NCBI RefSeq assembly: GCF_026965555.1
Contig: NZ_CP114040.1
Location: 12,731,501-12,795,500 of the forward strand
Reading direction: 5' to 3'
Length of the DNA stretch: 64,000 nucleotides
DNA from: Nannocystis punicea
GTDB taxonomy: Bacteria; Myxococcota_A; Polyangia; Nannocystales; Nannocystaceae
Part shown: piece after piece, positions 47,044 through 55,480 of the stretch
Layout of the letters: each line of letters begins with the position of its first letter
How positions within the stretch are numbered: the stretch's first letter is position 1
Program-made: the position numbers and the translations under genes
Notes under the pieces: generated by a model
What the model saw: the letters and a program-made list of their open reading frames with translations, nothing else
Database searches by the model: none
Told to the model about the DNA's origin: nothing

Positions 47044-47916
47044 TCAGGCGCGGCGTGGCGGTCGGTGTGAGCCCTGGACCTCGAGCTCGTCGGCCCACGC
47101 GTGTCGACCGTGCGCGGGGCCGACGATGCTGCGGCGGGCCGCTTCGAGGGTGACCTCGGGGCGGTCGTGGAAGAGGGGACAGTCGGCGTAGCCGACGAAC
47201 AGTCGCGGCGAGAGGAACACGAGCAGGCCGACGGGCGCGCCGGTGGCGGCGGCCGCAGCGAGCTTGTGGTGGCCGTCGAGGACGACGGCGAAGGCGCAGC
47301 GCTGGTTGGCGTAGCAGCCGAAGGCGAGGGCGGTCGGGCGGGCGCCGGCGGTGAGGCGGCGGGCGTAGTGGTCGATGCGCGCGAGGTCGGCGGCGGCGGT
47401 GAGCGGCAGCAGGAGGATGGAGAGGTCGCCGATCGTGCCGCGGTACATCACCGTCGGCGCCGGTTGAGGGACATCGCGACCGTAGCCGAGGAATCGGGGG
47501 GAGCCGGCCTCGCGGACCTCGACGCCCCAGTCGTCCGGCGGCTCGCGGGAACCCCCCGTATAGTCGGCGGGGAAGTTGATGCAGAGGCCGGTGTGACGGA
47601 CCGCGGTGAGGCCGACCTCGGCGTGGACGACGTCGTAGACGCCCGCGGGCAGCGGGGCGCCGGCGGCTGCCAGGAGGTCGGGCGCGAGCGGGAGCGGGCC
47701 GTCGCCGGCCAGCTCGGCGCATAGCCGATCGGACATGTCCGGTGGGACAGCATCGCCGAGGCAACGCACGAAGCACTGGAAGGTCTCCTGCGTCAGCTCG
47801 ACGGCAGTCACGCCGCGCACCGAGACGGCGCCGTGCTCGAGCATCTCGATCTGGACGTCGACCAGGGCGGCGTCGGTGGCGACCACGTGGTCGACGAGCA
47901 GCCGGGGCGCAGACAC
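47044..47916 (-). CDS. Hypothetical protein with ParB-like DGHHK motif, 290 aa
   Basis: Unknown function. I start at GTG 47916 (VSAPRLLVDHVVATDAALVD); upstream frame is not protein-like. The segment CAFAVVLDGHHKLAAAAATG resembles the DGHHR/K turn of ParB- and sulfiredoxin-like folds and DUF1015-type proteins. A Cys-bearing middle (GLCINFPADYTGG) and FVGYADCPLFHDRPEV near the end are distinctive. A perfect hairpin (47736-47749) is read in the alternate phase as VPPDM. It is divergent from recQ with 83 bases between. Confidence 0.78.
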   Translation of the reverse strand: MSAPRLLVDHVVATDAALVDVQIEMLEHGAVSVRGVTAVELTQETFQCFVRCLGDAVPPDMSDRLCAELAGDGPLPLAPDLLAAAGAPLPAGVYDVVHAEVGLTAVRHTGLCINFPADYTGGSREPPDDWGVEVREAGSPRFLGYGRDVPQPAPTVMYRGTIGDLSILLLPLTAAADLARIDHYARRLTAGARPTALAFGCYANQRCAFAVVLDGHHKLAAAAATGAPVGLLVFLSPRLFVGYADCPLFHDRPEVTLEAARRSIVGPAHGRHAWADELEVQGSHRPPRRA

Positions 47917-47999
47917 GATTCTGCAGCCTAGCACGGGCCCCTGGTGCGAAATTGCACGCCGTTGCGGCCGCCGGCCGGGAATGATGCTAGACAAGCGCG

Positions 48000-50060
48000 A
48001 TGATCGAACAGGCCGATCTCGACCGCGTGCTCGCCGAGCGGTTCGGCTTCTCCGAGTTCCGACCCGGGCAGCGGCGCAGCGTCGAGGAGCTGCTGCTCGG
48101 GAGCGGGTCCCTGCTCTGCATCCAGCCGACCGGCTACGGCAAGAGCCTGCTGTACCAGCTGCCGGCGGCGCTGCTCGACGGGATCACCCTGGTGGTGTCG
48201 CCGCTGCTGGCGCTGATGCGCGACCAGCTGCAGCACCTCAACGACCGCTTCGGGCTGCCGGCGGGCAGCATCAACAGCGACCAGAGCGAGGAGGAGAACG
48301 ACGCGGCGCGGGCGGCCGCGGCCCAGGGGCGGGTGCGGCTGCTGTTCGTGTCGCCGGAGCACCTCGACCACGTCGATCGCTTCGAGGCCCTGGCGGCGCT
48401 GCCGATCCGCCTGCTGGTGGTCGACGAGGCGCACTGCATCTCGACGTGGGGCCACGACTTCCGCCCGGCGTACCGGCAGATCGTGCACCTGCTGCGCGCC
48501 CTGCAAGCGCGCCACCCGTCGCTGCGCGTGCTCGGCTTGACCGCGACGGCCGACGAGCGGGTGGAGGAGGACATCCGCGCGCAGCTGCAGCGCCCGGGCG
48601 CGGCGCCGCTGGTGGTGCACCGCAGCAGCATGGACCGGCCCAACCTGTCGCTGGCGGTGGTCGGCCTGACTGGGATGGCGACCAAGCTGGCCTACCTGGC
48701 GCAGATCGTGCCGCGGCTGCCGTCGCCGGGGATCGTGTACTGCGCGACGCGCGAGCGCACGGAGCTGGTCGCGGGTTACTTGCAGTCGCGCGGGCTCGAG
48801 GCGGCGGCGTACCACGCGGGGCTCGAGCCGGAGCGCAAGCGCGAGCTGCAGGCGGAGTTCCTCCACGGCGATTGCCCGGTGATCGCGGCGACCAATGCGC
48901 TGGGGATGGGCATCGACAAGTCGGACCTGCGCTACGTCATCCACGTCGACGTGCCGGGCTCGGTGACCGCCTACTATCAGGAGGTCGGCCGCGCCGGGCG
49001 CGACGGTCGGCCTGCCCGCGGGATCTTGCTGTATGACCCGGAGGACAGGCGGATCCAGGAGCACTTCATCGACTCGGCGCAGCCGCAGCCGGAGGACTTC
49101 ACGGCGGTGGTCGAGGCCATCGAGCACGAGCCGCTCGGCCTGACCGCGATCAAGGTCCGCACCGGCCTCCACCCCACGCGCGTGACGGTGGTGGTCGCCG
49201 AGCTGGTCGAACAGGGCTTTGTCCGCAAGCTCAGCGCCGGCGGCAAGCAGGTTTACAGCCTGACTCAAAAGACAGGCGCGCCGGACCTCGACCGCTACCG
49301 CACGCAGCAGGCGGTGCGAACGCGCGAGCTGGGGGCGATGCTGGCGTACGGGCGCGGCGAGGCCGACTGCCTGATGGCGACGCTGCGGCGGGCGCTCGGC
49401 GACCGCGAGGCCGCCGCGTGCGGGCGCTGCTCGCTGTGCCGCGGGCAGCAGTCGAGCGTCGACGTCGAGTCGGCGGCCGCGGAGGCGCAGCGCTGGCTCG
49501 AGTCGCGGCCGTCGCCGATCGCCGCCAGCGCGCGGCCCGAGATGGCGGAGGGGCTGGCGCTGCTCGACGGGGAGATCGCGGGGCCGCTGTTCCGCTCGTT
49601 CTTCCACGGGCGCGAGACGGCGGAGTCGCTGCCGCCGGCGCTGACCGAGCTGCTGCGGAACCACGTGCGCGCGCTCGGGGAGCAGTTCTCGTTCGCGGCG
49701 GTGACGGCGGCGCCGAGCCGCGACTGGCGACAGCGCGAGGAGGCGCTGCAGATCGCGGCCGAGACGCTCGGGGTGCCTGCGCTGCCGGAGCTGGTGGTGT
49801 GGCGCGAGGAGCCGCGCGCGCGGCAGAGCGAGCTGCGCAACAACGACCAACGGCGCGAGAACGTCGAGAACACGATGAAGCTCGGCGGCGGCAACGTCCG
49901 CGGCGAGGTGCTGCTGCTCGACGACTTCGTCGGCTCGGGCGCGACGCTCAAGGAGGCGGCGCGAGTGCTGCGAAAGGACGCGAAGCTGAAGGCGGCGATC
50001 GTGCCGCTGACTCTGGCGCGGGTGCGCTGGAAGCTCGGCTCGGCCGGGCGAGTGCACTGA
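48000..50060 (+). CDS. RecQ-type helicase with phosphoribosyltransferase-like tail
   Basis: 686-aa ATP-dependent 3'-5' DNA helicase. Motif I is QPTGYGKS (43-49), DEAH box VVDEAHCIS (142-145), motif III LGLTATADE, and motif VI YYQEVGRAGRDGRP. A Cys cluster (DCLMATL, AACGRCSLCRG) near 460-480 fits the RecQ zinc site. Beyond it there is no HRDC domain; the end carries EVLLLDDFVGSGATLKEAARVL (from ~636), the PRPP-binding loop of ComF-like phosphoribosyltransferases. The tail may bind nucleotides to control the helicase, a role I infer only. Confidence 0.93.
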   Translation: MIEQADLDRVLAERFGFSEFRPGQRRSVEELLLGSGSLLCIQPTGYGKSLLYQLPAALLDGITLVVSPLLALMRDQLQHLNDRFGLPAGSINSDQSEEENDAARAAAAQGRVRLLFVSPEHLDHVDRFEALAALPIRLLVVDEAHCISTWGHDFRPAYRQIVHLLRALQARHPSLRVLGLTATADERVEEDIRAQLQRPGAAPLVVHRSSMDRPNLSLAVVGLTGMATKLAYLAQIVPRLPSPGIVYCATRERTELVAGYLQSRGLEAAAYHAGLEPERKRELQAEFLHGDCPVIAATNALGMGIDKSDLRYVIHVDVPGSVTAYYQEVGRAGRDGRPARGILLYDPEDRRIQEHFIDSAQPQPEDFTAVVEAIEHEPLGLTAIKVRTGLHPTRVTVVVAELVEQGFVRKLSAGGKQVYSLTQKTGAPDLDRYRTQQAVRTRELGAMLAYGRGEADCLMATLRRALGDREAAACGRCSLCRGQQSSVDVESAAAEAQRWLESRPSPIAASARPEMAEGLALLDGEIAGPLFRSFFHGRETAESLPPALTELLRNHVRALGEQFSFAAVTAAPSRDWRQREEALQIAAETLGVPALPELVVWREEPRARQSELRNNDQRRENVENTMKLGGGNVRGEVLLLDDFVGSGATLKEAARVLRKDAKLKAAIVPLTLARVRWKLGSAGRVH

Positions 50061-50330
50061 GTTGTCGCGCGGGAGAGCGGGCGAGCCTCACGGCGATGAG
50101 AGGCTCGGCCCGCCGGTCCACCGAGTTGTCGCGCGGGAGGGGCTGCCCGAGCCTCACGGAGAAGCTCGGCCGGCCTGCTAACTGTCGCGCGGGAGGGCCT
50201 GTGCAAGCTTCACAGCGATAGAAGTTCGGCGGGGCGGGACCACGGATTTGCCGCGCGGAGATGAGAAGCTCGGCGGGCGAGTCCGCTGGCTTGTCGCGCG
50301 GGAGGGGCTGTGCGAGCCTCGGTGCGTGCG
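50061..50330. repeat. Degenerate hairpin repeat downstream of recQ
   Basis: About five copies of TGTCGCGCGGGAGG or close variants lie at 50063, 50127, 50183, ~50249 and 50292. Each is followed by a CGAGCCTC...GAGGCTCG-type arm pair (clearest at 50085-50117). Spacing varies from 43 to 66 bases. No gene seen in the stretch. Confidence 0.7.
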
Positions 50331-50352
50331 CGGGCAGTCACGGCGGCGGTGG

Positions 50353-51228
50353 ATGCAAGTGGCGATGGGCGCGATGAGCTTGCCCGGCTGCCGCAAGCAG
50401 GACACGCGCGCGCCGGAGATGACGGAGGCGCGGCTGTTCTCGGCGGTCGATGGTGCGCCGAGCTCCGAGGCGCAGATGGTGGCGGCGATGGCGGCGAGCG
50501 ACGTGGTGCTGATCGGCGAACAGCACTCGCACCCGCTCGGGCTCGCGCTGGCGGCGGACTTGTTCGAGCAGCTGCTGGCGACCGGGGCAAACGCGGCGCT
50601 GGCCCTCGAGAGCGTGGGGCGCGACCGGCAGCAGGAGCTCGACGCGTTCCTGCGTGCGGAGCTCGACGAGGCGGCGTTCCGCAAGGCGGCCGACCTCGAG
50701 GGCGAGCGCAAGTTCCCCGCGGGGCATCGTCGCATGGTGTTGGCGGCGCAGGCGAAGGGACGGCCGGTGATCGCGGCCAACGCGGCGCGGGCGCTGGTCA
50801 AGCGGGCGCGGCTCGAGGGGCTGGAGCCGCTGCGAGCGCTGGGGCCCGAGGAGCAGGCGCTGGTCGAGGTGCCGGACGAGCTGACCGAAGGGACATATCG
50901 CGAGCAGTTCGTCGCATTGATGGGCCAGCACGCGGGCGTCGACGCGGCCACGCTCGAGGGGTTCTACCGGGCGCAGAACGTGTGGGACGCGACGATGGCC
51001 GGATCGATCGGCCGCGCGCTGGCGGCCGGGTCACGACCGGTGGTGCAGGTGGTCGGCAGTTTTCACGTGGACGGCGCGGGCGGGCTGTATCAGCGCGTAC
51101 TCGCCAAAAATCCCGCGGCGAAGGTGTGGCGCCTGTCGGTGGTGGCAGAGGTGGCGGAGGCGCTGCGGCCGGAAGATCGCGGGCGCGCCGACGCGGTCGC
51201 GTACGTGGGGCCGCTGCCTGCGGCGTGA
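50353..51228 (+). CDS. ChaN-like haem/iron-uptake lipoprotein
   Basis: 291-aa protein. Starting at ATG 50353 gives MQVAMGAMSLPGCRK, a short lipoprotein signal; the frame above is Arg-rich and adds no signal. VVLIGEQHSHPLGLAL and LALESVGRDRQQELD match the ChaN/Tiki superfamily metal-and-haem site (GExH), and VQVVGSFHVDGAGGL is the matching C-terminal strand. ChaN proteins bind haem at the outer membrane; the Tiki branch are metalloproteases, which is the alternative. A one-mismatch hairpin relative codes for TEGTYRE. It is 10 bases from the next gene. Confidence 0.87.
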   Translation: MQVAMGAMSLPGCRKQDTRAPEMTEARLFSAVDGAPSSEAQMVAAMAASDVVLIGEQHSHPLGLALAADLFEQLLATGANAALALESVGRDRQQELDAFLRAELDEAAFRKAADLEGERKFPAGHRRMVLAAQAKGRPVIAANAARALVKRARLEGLEPLRALGPEEQALVEVPDELTEGTYREQFVALMGQHAGVDAATLEGFYRAQNVWDATMAGSIGRALAAGSRPVVQVVGSFHVDGAGGLYQRVLAKNPAAKVWRLSVVAEVAEALRPEDRGRADAVAYVGPLPAA

Positions 51229-51238
51229 AGAGGCGAGG

Positions 51239-52594
51239 ATGGAGCGGGAGGAGTTCGCGCGTCGGCTGGCGGAGGCGACGCGCCGGTTGCTGGCGCTGAC
51301 GCGGACGTACGTGATCGACAGTCTGCCCGAGGCGGTGACGTACTCGCTGGCGATGCAGCCGTGGGTCGAGCACGTGCCGCTCGGGCCCGGGGAGGTGTTG
51401 TTCGCCGCGGACGGGGAGAGGTTCCGCGAGCGGCGTCGTTGCAATGCGGAGGAGGCCGTCGAGTTGCTGTGGCGCGACGGCCTGGTGCCGCTGTGGGTCG
51501 ACCTGGTGGTGGTGGCGGTCGCGGACGGGCGCACGCAGATCGAGGCCGAGGTGTCGCCGCGGTTCATCCGCGAGCCTCCGGAGCTGCAGGGCGAGGAGCG
51601 GCCATTTTTGATAAAGGTGCGCAACAATCCGCCGTGGATCCCGCGATCGAAGTGGCACGGGCCGCTGAAGCGGTTCCCGCTGCACTGGCGCGACGACCCG
51701 GAGGCGGCGCGGGCGGTGCGAGACCCGGAGGAGAGGCGAGTGTCGACGCGGCGGTTGCTGCTGCGGCGATTGCTGGCGGCGCCGCCCGTGCGAATCACGT
51801 TCGCGCAAGTGCTTGGGCAGCTGCGCGAGCGGCCCGCCGCCGATCTGCAGTGGCGCGACGAGGACGAGCAGCTCGAGGCGATCGACGAGGCCGAGCAGGT
51901 GATGGCCGGCTGGGGCGAGGCGGAGCGCGAGGGGGCGCTCGGCGAGGCGTTCTTCGGCGACATGCGAGTGCGACCGTGGGCCAGGCTGCTGCGCCGGGTG
52001 GTGGTGGCGCGGGTCGAGCAGAACGCGTGGATGCTGCCGGCGCTGCTGCAGTCGCCCTACGCGGCCGGATTGACGGGGCTCGAGATCCGCCGCAGCGAGG
52101 TCGATCTGCGGGCGATCGCAGGATCGACGCAGGTCCGCGGGCTGCGGCGCCTGATCTTGCACGACACTGCGATCACCGAGGAGGAATTCGCGGCGCTGGT
52201 GACGACGCCGAACCTCGCCGGGCTGACACACTCGACGCTGTCGAACCTGTCGCTGCCGCCGGCGCGACTGGCCCGCTGGCTCGACGGTACGCCGGGTCGC
52301 TCGCTGCGCGAGCTGGTGCTGGCAGGATTCGCGGGCGCGGAGCATCTGGAAGTGTTGCTGGCGCGCGCGCCGGTGCTGCTGCGATTGCGATCGCTGGGCG
52401 TCGTCGACGGGTATGTCGGTGATGCGGAGGTGCTCCGGCTGGCCGCATGCGAGGCGCTCGGAGGTCTGGCGACGCTCGACTTGCGAGGTTCTCGCTCGCC
52501 GATCTCGCAAGCCGCCGCGGCGAAGTTGCGGGCGGCCCCGCACCTCGCGCGGACGCAGGTGTTGCTGGACGACGGAGCGACGGGCAGCCGGTAG
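51239..52594 (+). CDS. Hypothetical LRR-like protein, 451 aa
   Basis: Cytosolic protein of unknown function. The N-terminal ~235 residues form an alpha/beta domain (EVLFAADGERFRERRRC; VPLWVDLVVVAVADG; QIEAEVSPRFIREPPE). Residues ~255-440 have leucine-rich repeat-like periodicity (LTGLEIRRSEVDLRAIAG, RGLRRLILHDTAITEEEF, LRELVLAGFAGAEHLEVLL, LATLDLRGSRSPI). This N-domain plus degenerate-LRR plan is frequent among myxobacterial paralogues. It shares a transcript with the ChaN-like gene (10-base gap). Confidence 0.82.
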   Translation: MEREEFARRLAEATRRLLALTRTYVIDSLPEAVTYSLAMQPWVEHVPLGPGEVLFAADGERFRERRRCNAEEAVELLWRDGLVPLWVDLVVVAVADGRTQIEAEVSPRFIREPPELQGEERPFLIKVRNNPPWIPRSKWHGPLKRFPLHWRDDPEAARAVRDPEERRVSTRRLLLRRLLAAPPVRITFAQVLGQLRERPAADLQWRDEDEQLEAIDEAEQVMAGWGEAEREGALGEAFFGDMRVRPWARLLRRVVVARVEQNAWMLPALLQSPYAAGLTGLEIRRSEVDLRAIAGSTQVRGLRRLILHDTAITEEEFAALVTTPNLAGLTHSTLSNLSLPPARLARWLDGTPGRSLRELVLAGFAGAEHLEVLLARAPVLLRLRSLGVVDGYVGDAEVLRLAACEALGGLATLDLRGSRSPISQAAAAKLRAAPHLARTQVLLDDGATGSR

Positions 52595-53294
52595 CAGATC
52601 GCGCGAGGTTCAAGGGCGCGACTGCCCTCGAAGGGCGGCGAACATGGCCGGATTCGCCGGTGTTCTGTCCGAAGGGACATGCGGGCCTCGTCCAGCAGAG
52701 ACAGCTCCGTCGGCTTGCCGGCGAGCTGCCGCGGCGGCGAATCGCCGATCGCGTCCTGCGCCTGTCCGAAGGGACATTCCGAGCTCGGCCCGCAGGGACG
52801 GCTCCGTCGGCGAGCTTCGTGGCGGCGAGGGCCGATCCTCGATGGAAAAACTCAGGTAGCCAGAGGATCGTGACGATGTCGACGTCGAGGCCGATCACGG
52901 CGGGCTCGTCGGTGATGCCCGGGGGCGAGCTCGGCCCGCAGGGACGGCTCCGTCGGCGAGCTTCGTGGCGGCGAGGGCCGATCCTCGGATGGAAAAACTC
53001 AGGTAGCCAGAGGATCGTGACGATGTCGTCGTCGAGGCCGATCACGGCGGGCTCGTCGGTGATGCCCGGGGGCGAGCTCGGCCCGCAGGGACGGCTCCGT
53101 CGGCGAGCTTCGTGGCGGCGAGGGCCGATCCTCGGATGGAAAAACTCAGGTAGCCAGAGGATCGTGACGATGTCGTCGTCGAGGCCGATCACGGCGGGCT
53201 CGTCGGTGATGCCCGGGGGCGAGCTCGGCCCGCAGGGACGGCTCCGTCGGCGAGCTTCGTGGCGACGGTGGCCAATCTTCGGAGGGGGAAAAAC
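52595..53294. repeat. 147-bp tandem repeats of a gene 3' end
   Basis: GAGCTCGGCCCGCAGGGACG recurs at 52781, 52927, 53074 and 53221, and GATCGTGACGATGTCG at 52866, 53013, 53160 and 53310, a 147-bp (49-codon) period. The last copy is the true 3' end of the minus-strand gene at 53295. The extra copies lost one base at the stop, so they read through as (ITDEPAVIGLDDDIVTILWLP-EFFHPRIG) units. A more decayed unit lies at about 52690-52760. Two perfect hairpins with GAAG loops (52666-52679, 52763-52776) flank that decayed unit. Confidence 0.93.
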
Positions 53295-53885
53295 TCAGGG
53301 CAGCCAGAGGATCGTGACGATGTCGTCGTCGAGGCCGATCACGGCGGACTCGTCGGTGATGCCCGGGCCGGTGTTGGTGAACCAGGTCGGCTCGGCGCCG
53401 GCCCACAGCTCGGCGGTGAACCACCGGCGGAGGGCGTCGAGGTCGATCATCAGGTCGGCGAGGGCGGAGGGGCGGACGGCGTGGAGCCAGCCGCCCTGCT
53501 CGGCCTCGGCGCGCTCGGCGGCCTCCTCGGCCTCGACCTCGGAGATCCGGGCGCGCGCGGTGGCGAGGAGGCCGTCGACGCACGCCTGCATCTCGGCGCG
53601 GTCGATCGCGCGCCAGATGCCGTCGACGAAGGTGCAGTAGGGGGCGTCCTCGGGGGTCCATCGATTGAAATGGTCCTCGAGGAAGGTCTGGACGATGGTG
53701 CGCTTGGCCGCGACGAGCGCGAGCGGATCGGCGCCGGCCTCGGCGAGCGCTTCGCGGTGGATCGGCTCGAGCACCGCGCTCGCGGGGACCGCCTTGAGCC
53801 ACGCGCTGGTCCACGTCGGGTACCACTGGCGCTGGATGTGCTCGGCGAGCGCGAGCCGCCGCGCGAGGTCGGTGTCGGGGCGCAT
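53295..53885 (-). CDS. Hypothetical protein, 196 aa
   Basis: Acidic, mostly helical soluble protein of unknown function. Features: an aromatic N-terminal part (HIQRQWYPTWTSAWLKAV), EDHFNRWTPEDAPYCTFVDG, an Ala/Glu helix (ARARISEVEAEEAAERAEAE) and an Asp-rich end VIGLDDDIVTILWLP. Start at ATG 53885; no signal peptide. Its last ~20 codons plus downstream bases are the source of the 147-bp tandem array that follows its stop. Divergent from the 360-aa gene at 54071. Confidence 0.78.
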   Translation of the reverse strand: MRPDTDLARRLALAEHIQRQWYPTWTSAWLKAVPASAVLEPIHREALAEAGADPLALVAAKRTIVQTFLEDHFNRWTPEDAPYCTFVDGIWRAIDRAEMQACVDGLLATARARISEVEAEEAAERAEAEQGGWLHAVRPSALADLMIDLDALRRWFTAELWAGAEPTWFTNTGPGITDESAVIGLDDDIVTILWLP

Positions 53886-54070
53886 GGACCGAAGGGTAGC
53901 GAAGTTCGCGGGGCCCAGGATCTGGGGTGAGGCGAGAGTTCGTCAACCGCCGGGTGCGTCGGCCGGACGCACCCTCGTGGCCGCGAGCCCGCGGAGGGGC
54001 GGGCCGAGGAGGCAGGCGGAATGTGAGAACTCGAGGCGCCGGGGCGTCGCTCGCGTAACATCGGCGAGCG

Positions 54071-55153
54071 ATGGACGTGCGCGAGCTGTTTCCCGAGCGG
54101 GACGAGATCGACGAGGTGCAGGCGGCGGCGATTGCGGCGGTCGCCGCGCGGCTCGGGATGGAGCGCGAATGGCTGGCGGAGGACGACTACATCCACGAGA
54201 TCGTCGGCGGGGCGATCGACGGTGAGCGGGTGGCGTGGGTCGAGCGGCGGACGAAGGACGACGGGGGCTGGGTCGACGTCGACTACTCCCTGCGCATGCG
54301 CGTCGGTGAGGTTTTGGTCCGTGAGTGGGTGGTCGACACGTACAACCCGTACTTCGGCTGCGACGTCGGCTACCTGCGCTGGTGGGGCGAGGCGGTGGTG
54401 ATCGTCTATCGCGAGAAGCACCGCACGATCGCGTGCAGGCTGGGGCTTGAAGGTGCGCCGCAGCTGAGGGCGATCGGGGACGGCTGGACGGCGCTCGGCG
54501 ACGTCCTGCTGCACGAGAGCGCGGCGCGCGGGCTGGTCGAGCGGCTGCAGCTGCCGGAGCTGCGGGCGGCGACACCCATGCCGGGGGAGCTGGCGAACGA
54601 GAGGATGTCTGTTGGAGCATGTTCTCGGGGACATGTCCTCGGTGAGTCGCCGGCGGCGCTGCAGCGGCAGATCGCGGCGGGGTTGCCCGAGGTCGCGGCG
54701 CCGATCGCCGAGCTGCTGGTCGGGGCGCTGGCGTATCGCTTCTGGGACCCGTTCCCGCCGCTGGCGGCGACCTACGAGGAGGCGTTCGACGACCACCGCT
54801 GGAACACGCCGTGCTGGTTGCCGTACTACCTGGTTTGCGCGAGCCCGGAGGCGGAGCGACAGGTGCTGCTGGCGCAGCTCGACGCAGTGGCGGCGCGACC
54901 GCCCGAAGCGTTCGCAGCGGAGGACAACGCCGCGGAGCTGGCTTGTCGCCACATCGCGGGGCGCTGCGCAGAGCTGGCCGCGGCGTGTCGCGCAGGGCGG
55001 CTGCCGAAAGGGGAGTCTTGCTACTTCTGGGTCGATTGGGCGCAGGAGGCCTTCGCGGGCGCGGAGGCGCTGTTCCCGGCGGGGATGTGGAAGGTGTGGC
55101 AGACGTTGCGCCCGCGGGCGCACGCGCTGCAGGCGTTCGGCGAGAGCAGGTGA
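54071..55153 (+). CDS. Hypothetical protein, 360 aa
   Basis: Soluble protein of unknown function. The N-terminal half is alpha/beta (GWVDVDYSLRMRVGEVLVRE; YNPYFGCDVGYLRWWGEAVV; VIVYREKHRTIAC). The C-terminal half is helical with aromatic blocks (YRFWDPFPPLAATYEEAFDD; GESCYFWVDWAQEAFAGAE). A one-mismatch hairpin (54620-54633) at the junction of the halves is read in the third phase as ACSRGHVLGE, as if placed in a linker. No motif recognised. A terminator-like hairpin follows. Confidence 0.8.
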   Translation: MDVRELFPERDEIDEVQAAAIAAVAARLGMEREWLAEDDYIHEIVGGAIDGERVAWVERRTKDDGGWVDVDYSLRMRVGEVLVREWVVDTYNPYFGCDVGYLRWWGEAVVIVYREKHRTIACRLGLEGAPQLRAIGDGWTALGDVLLHESAARGLVERLQLPELRAATPMPGELANERMSVGACSRGHVLGESPAALQRQIAAGLPEVAAPIAELLVGALAYRFWDPFPPLAATYEEAFDDHRWNTPCWLPYYLVCASPEAERQVLLAQLDAVAARPPEAFAAEDNAAELACRHIAGRCAELAAACRAGRLPKGESCYFWVDWAQEAFAGAEALFPAGMWKVWQTLRPRAHALQAFGESR

Positions 55154-55204
55154 GGCTGGACCACCGGAGCTGCGCTGGCGCGACGGGCGCCGGACAATCA
55201 GCGG

Positions 55205-55220
55205 ATGTCCGAGCGGACAT
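55205..55220. terminator. Hairpin between convergent genes
   Basis: ATGTCC-GAGC-GGACAT, perfect arms, 51 bases after the 360-aa gene stop and 13 bases beyond the fdsD stop. It is the only hairpin between the two opposing transcripts. Confidence 0.55.
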
Positions 55221-55232
55221 GTCCGAAGAGAC

Positions 55233-55469
55233 TTACGCCGCGGGCGGCGTGAGGCTCTTGCGGTTGGCCGCGATCGCGGCGAGCACGGCCGGGCGGCAGC
55301 CCTCGCCGGCGTGCTCGTCGATGTGCAGCAGCAGCGCGCGGCGCATGCGGGGGTCCCAGAAGCGGCGGATGTGGCCGGCGATGCCGTCGCTGACGGCGGC
55401 GGGGTCGGGGTCGGACTCGAAGAAGGTGGCGATTTCGTTGGCCATCCTGACCAGCTTGTGCGCGTCCAT
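55233..55469 (-). CDS. fdsD: Formate dehydrogenase delta subunit
   Basis: 78-aa small subunit, last gene of the fds operon. MDAHKLVRMANEIATFFES and VSDGIAGHIRRFWDPRMRR are the family blocks, and length matches the usual 65-85. FdsD has no cofactor and is thought to help assembly or stability of the FdsGBA complex. It starts 11 bases after the fdsA stop. Confidence 0.93.
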   Translation of the reverse strand: MDAHKLVRMANEIATFFESDPDPAAVSDGIAGHIRRFWDPRMRRALLLHIDEHAGEGCRPAVLAAIAANRKSLTPPAA

Positions 55470-55480
55470 GATCGCCTCCG

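Noticed and set aside
52173..53192. 339-codon minus-strand open frame with 49-residue repeats
   Set aside because: It consists of duplicated gene 3' ends, then runs antisense through the LRR-like gene; no start of its own.
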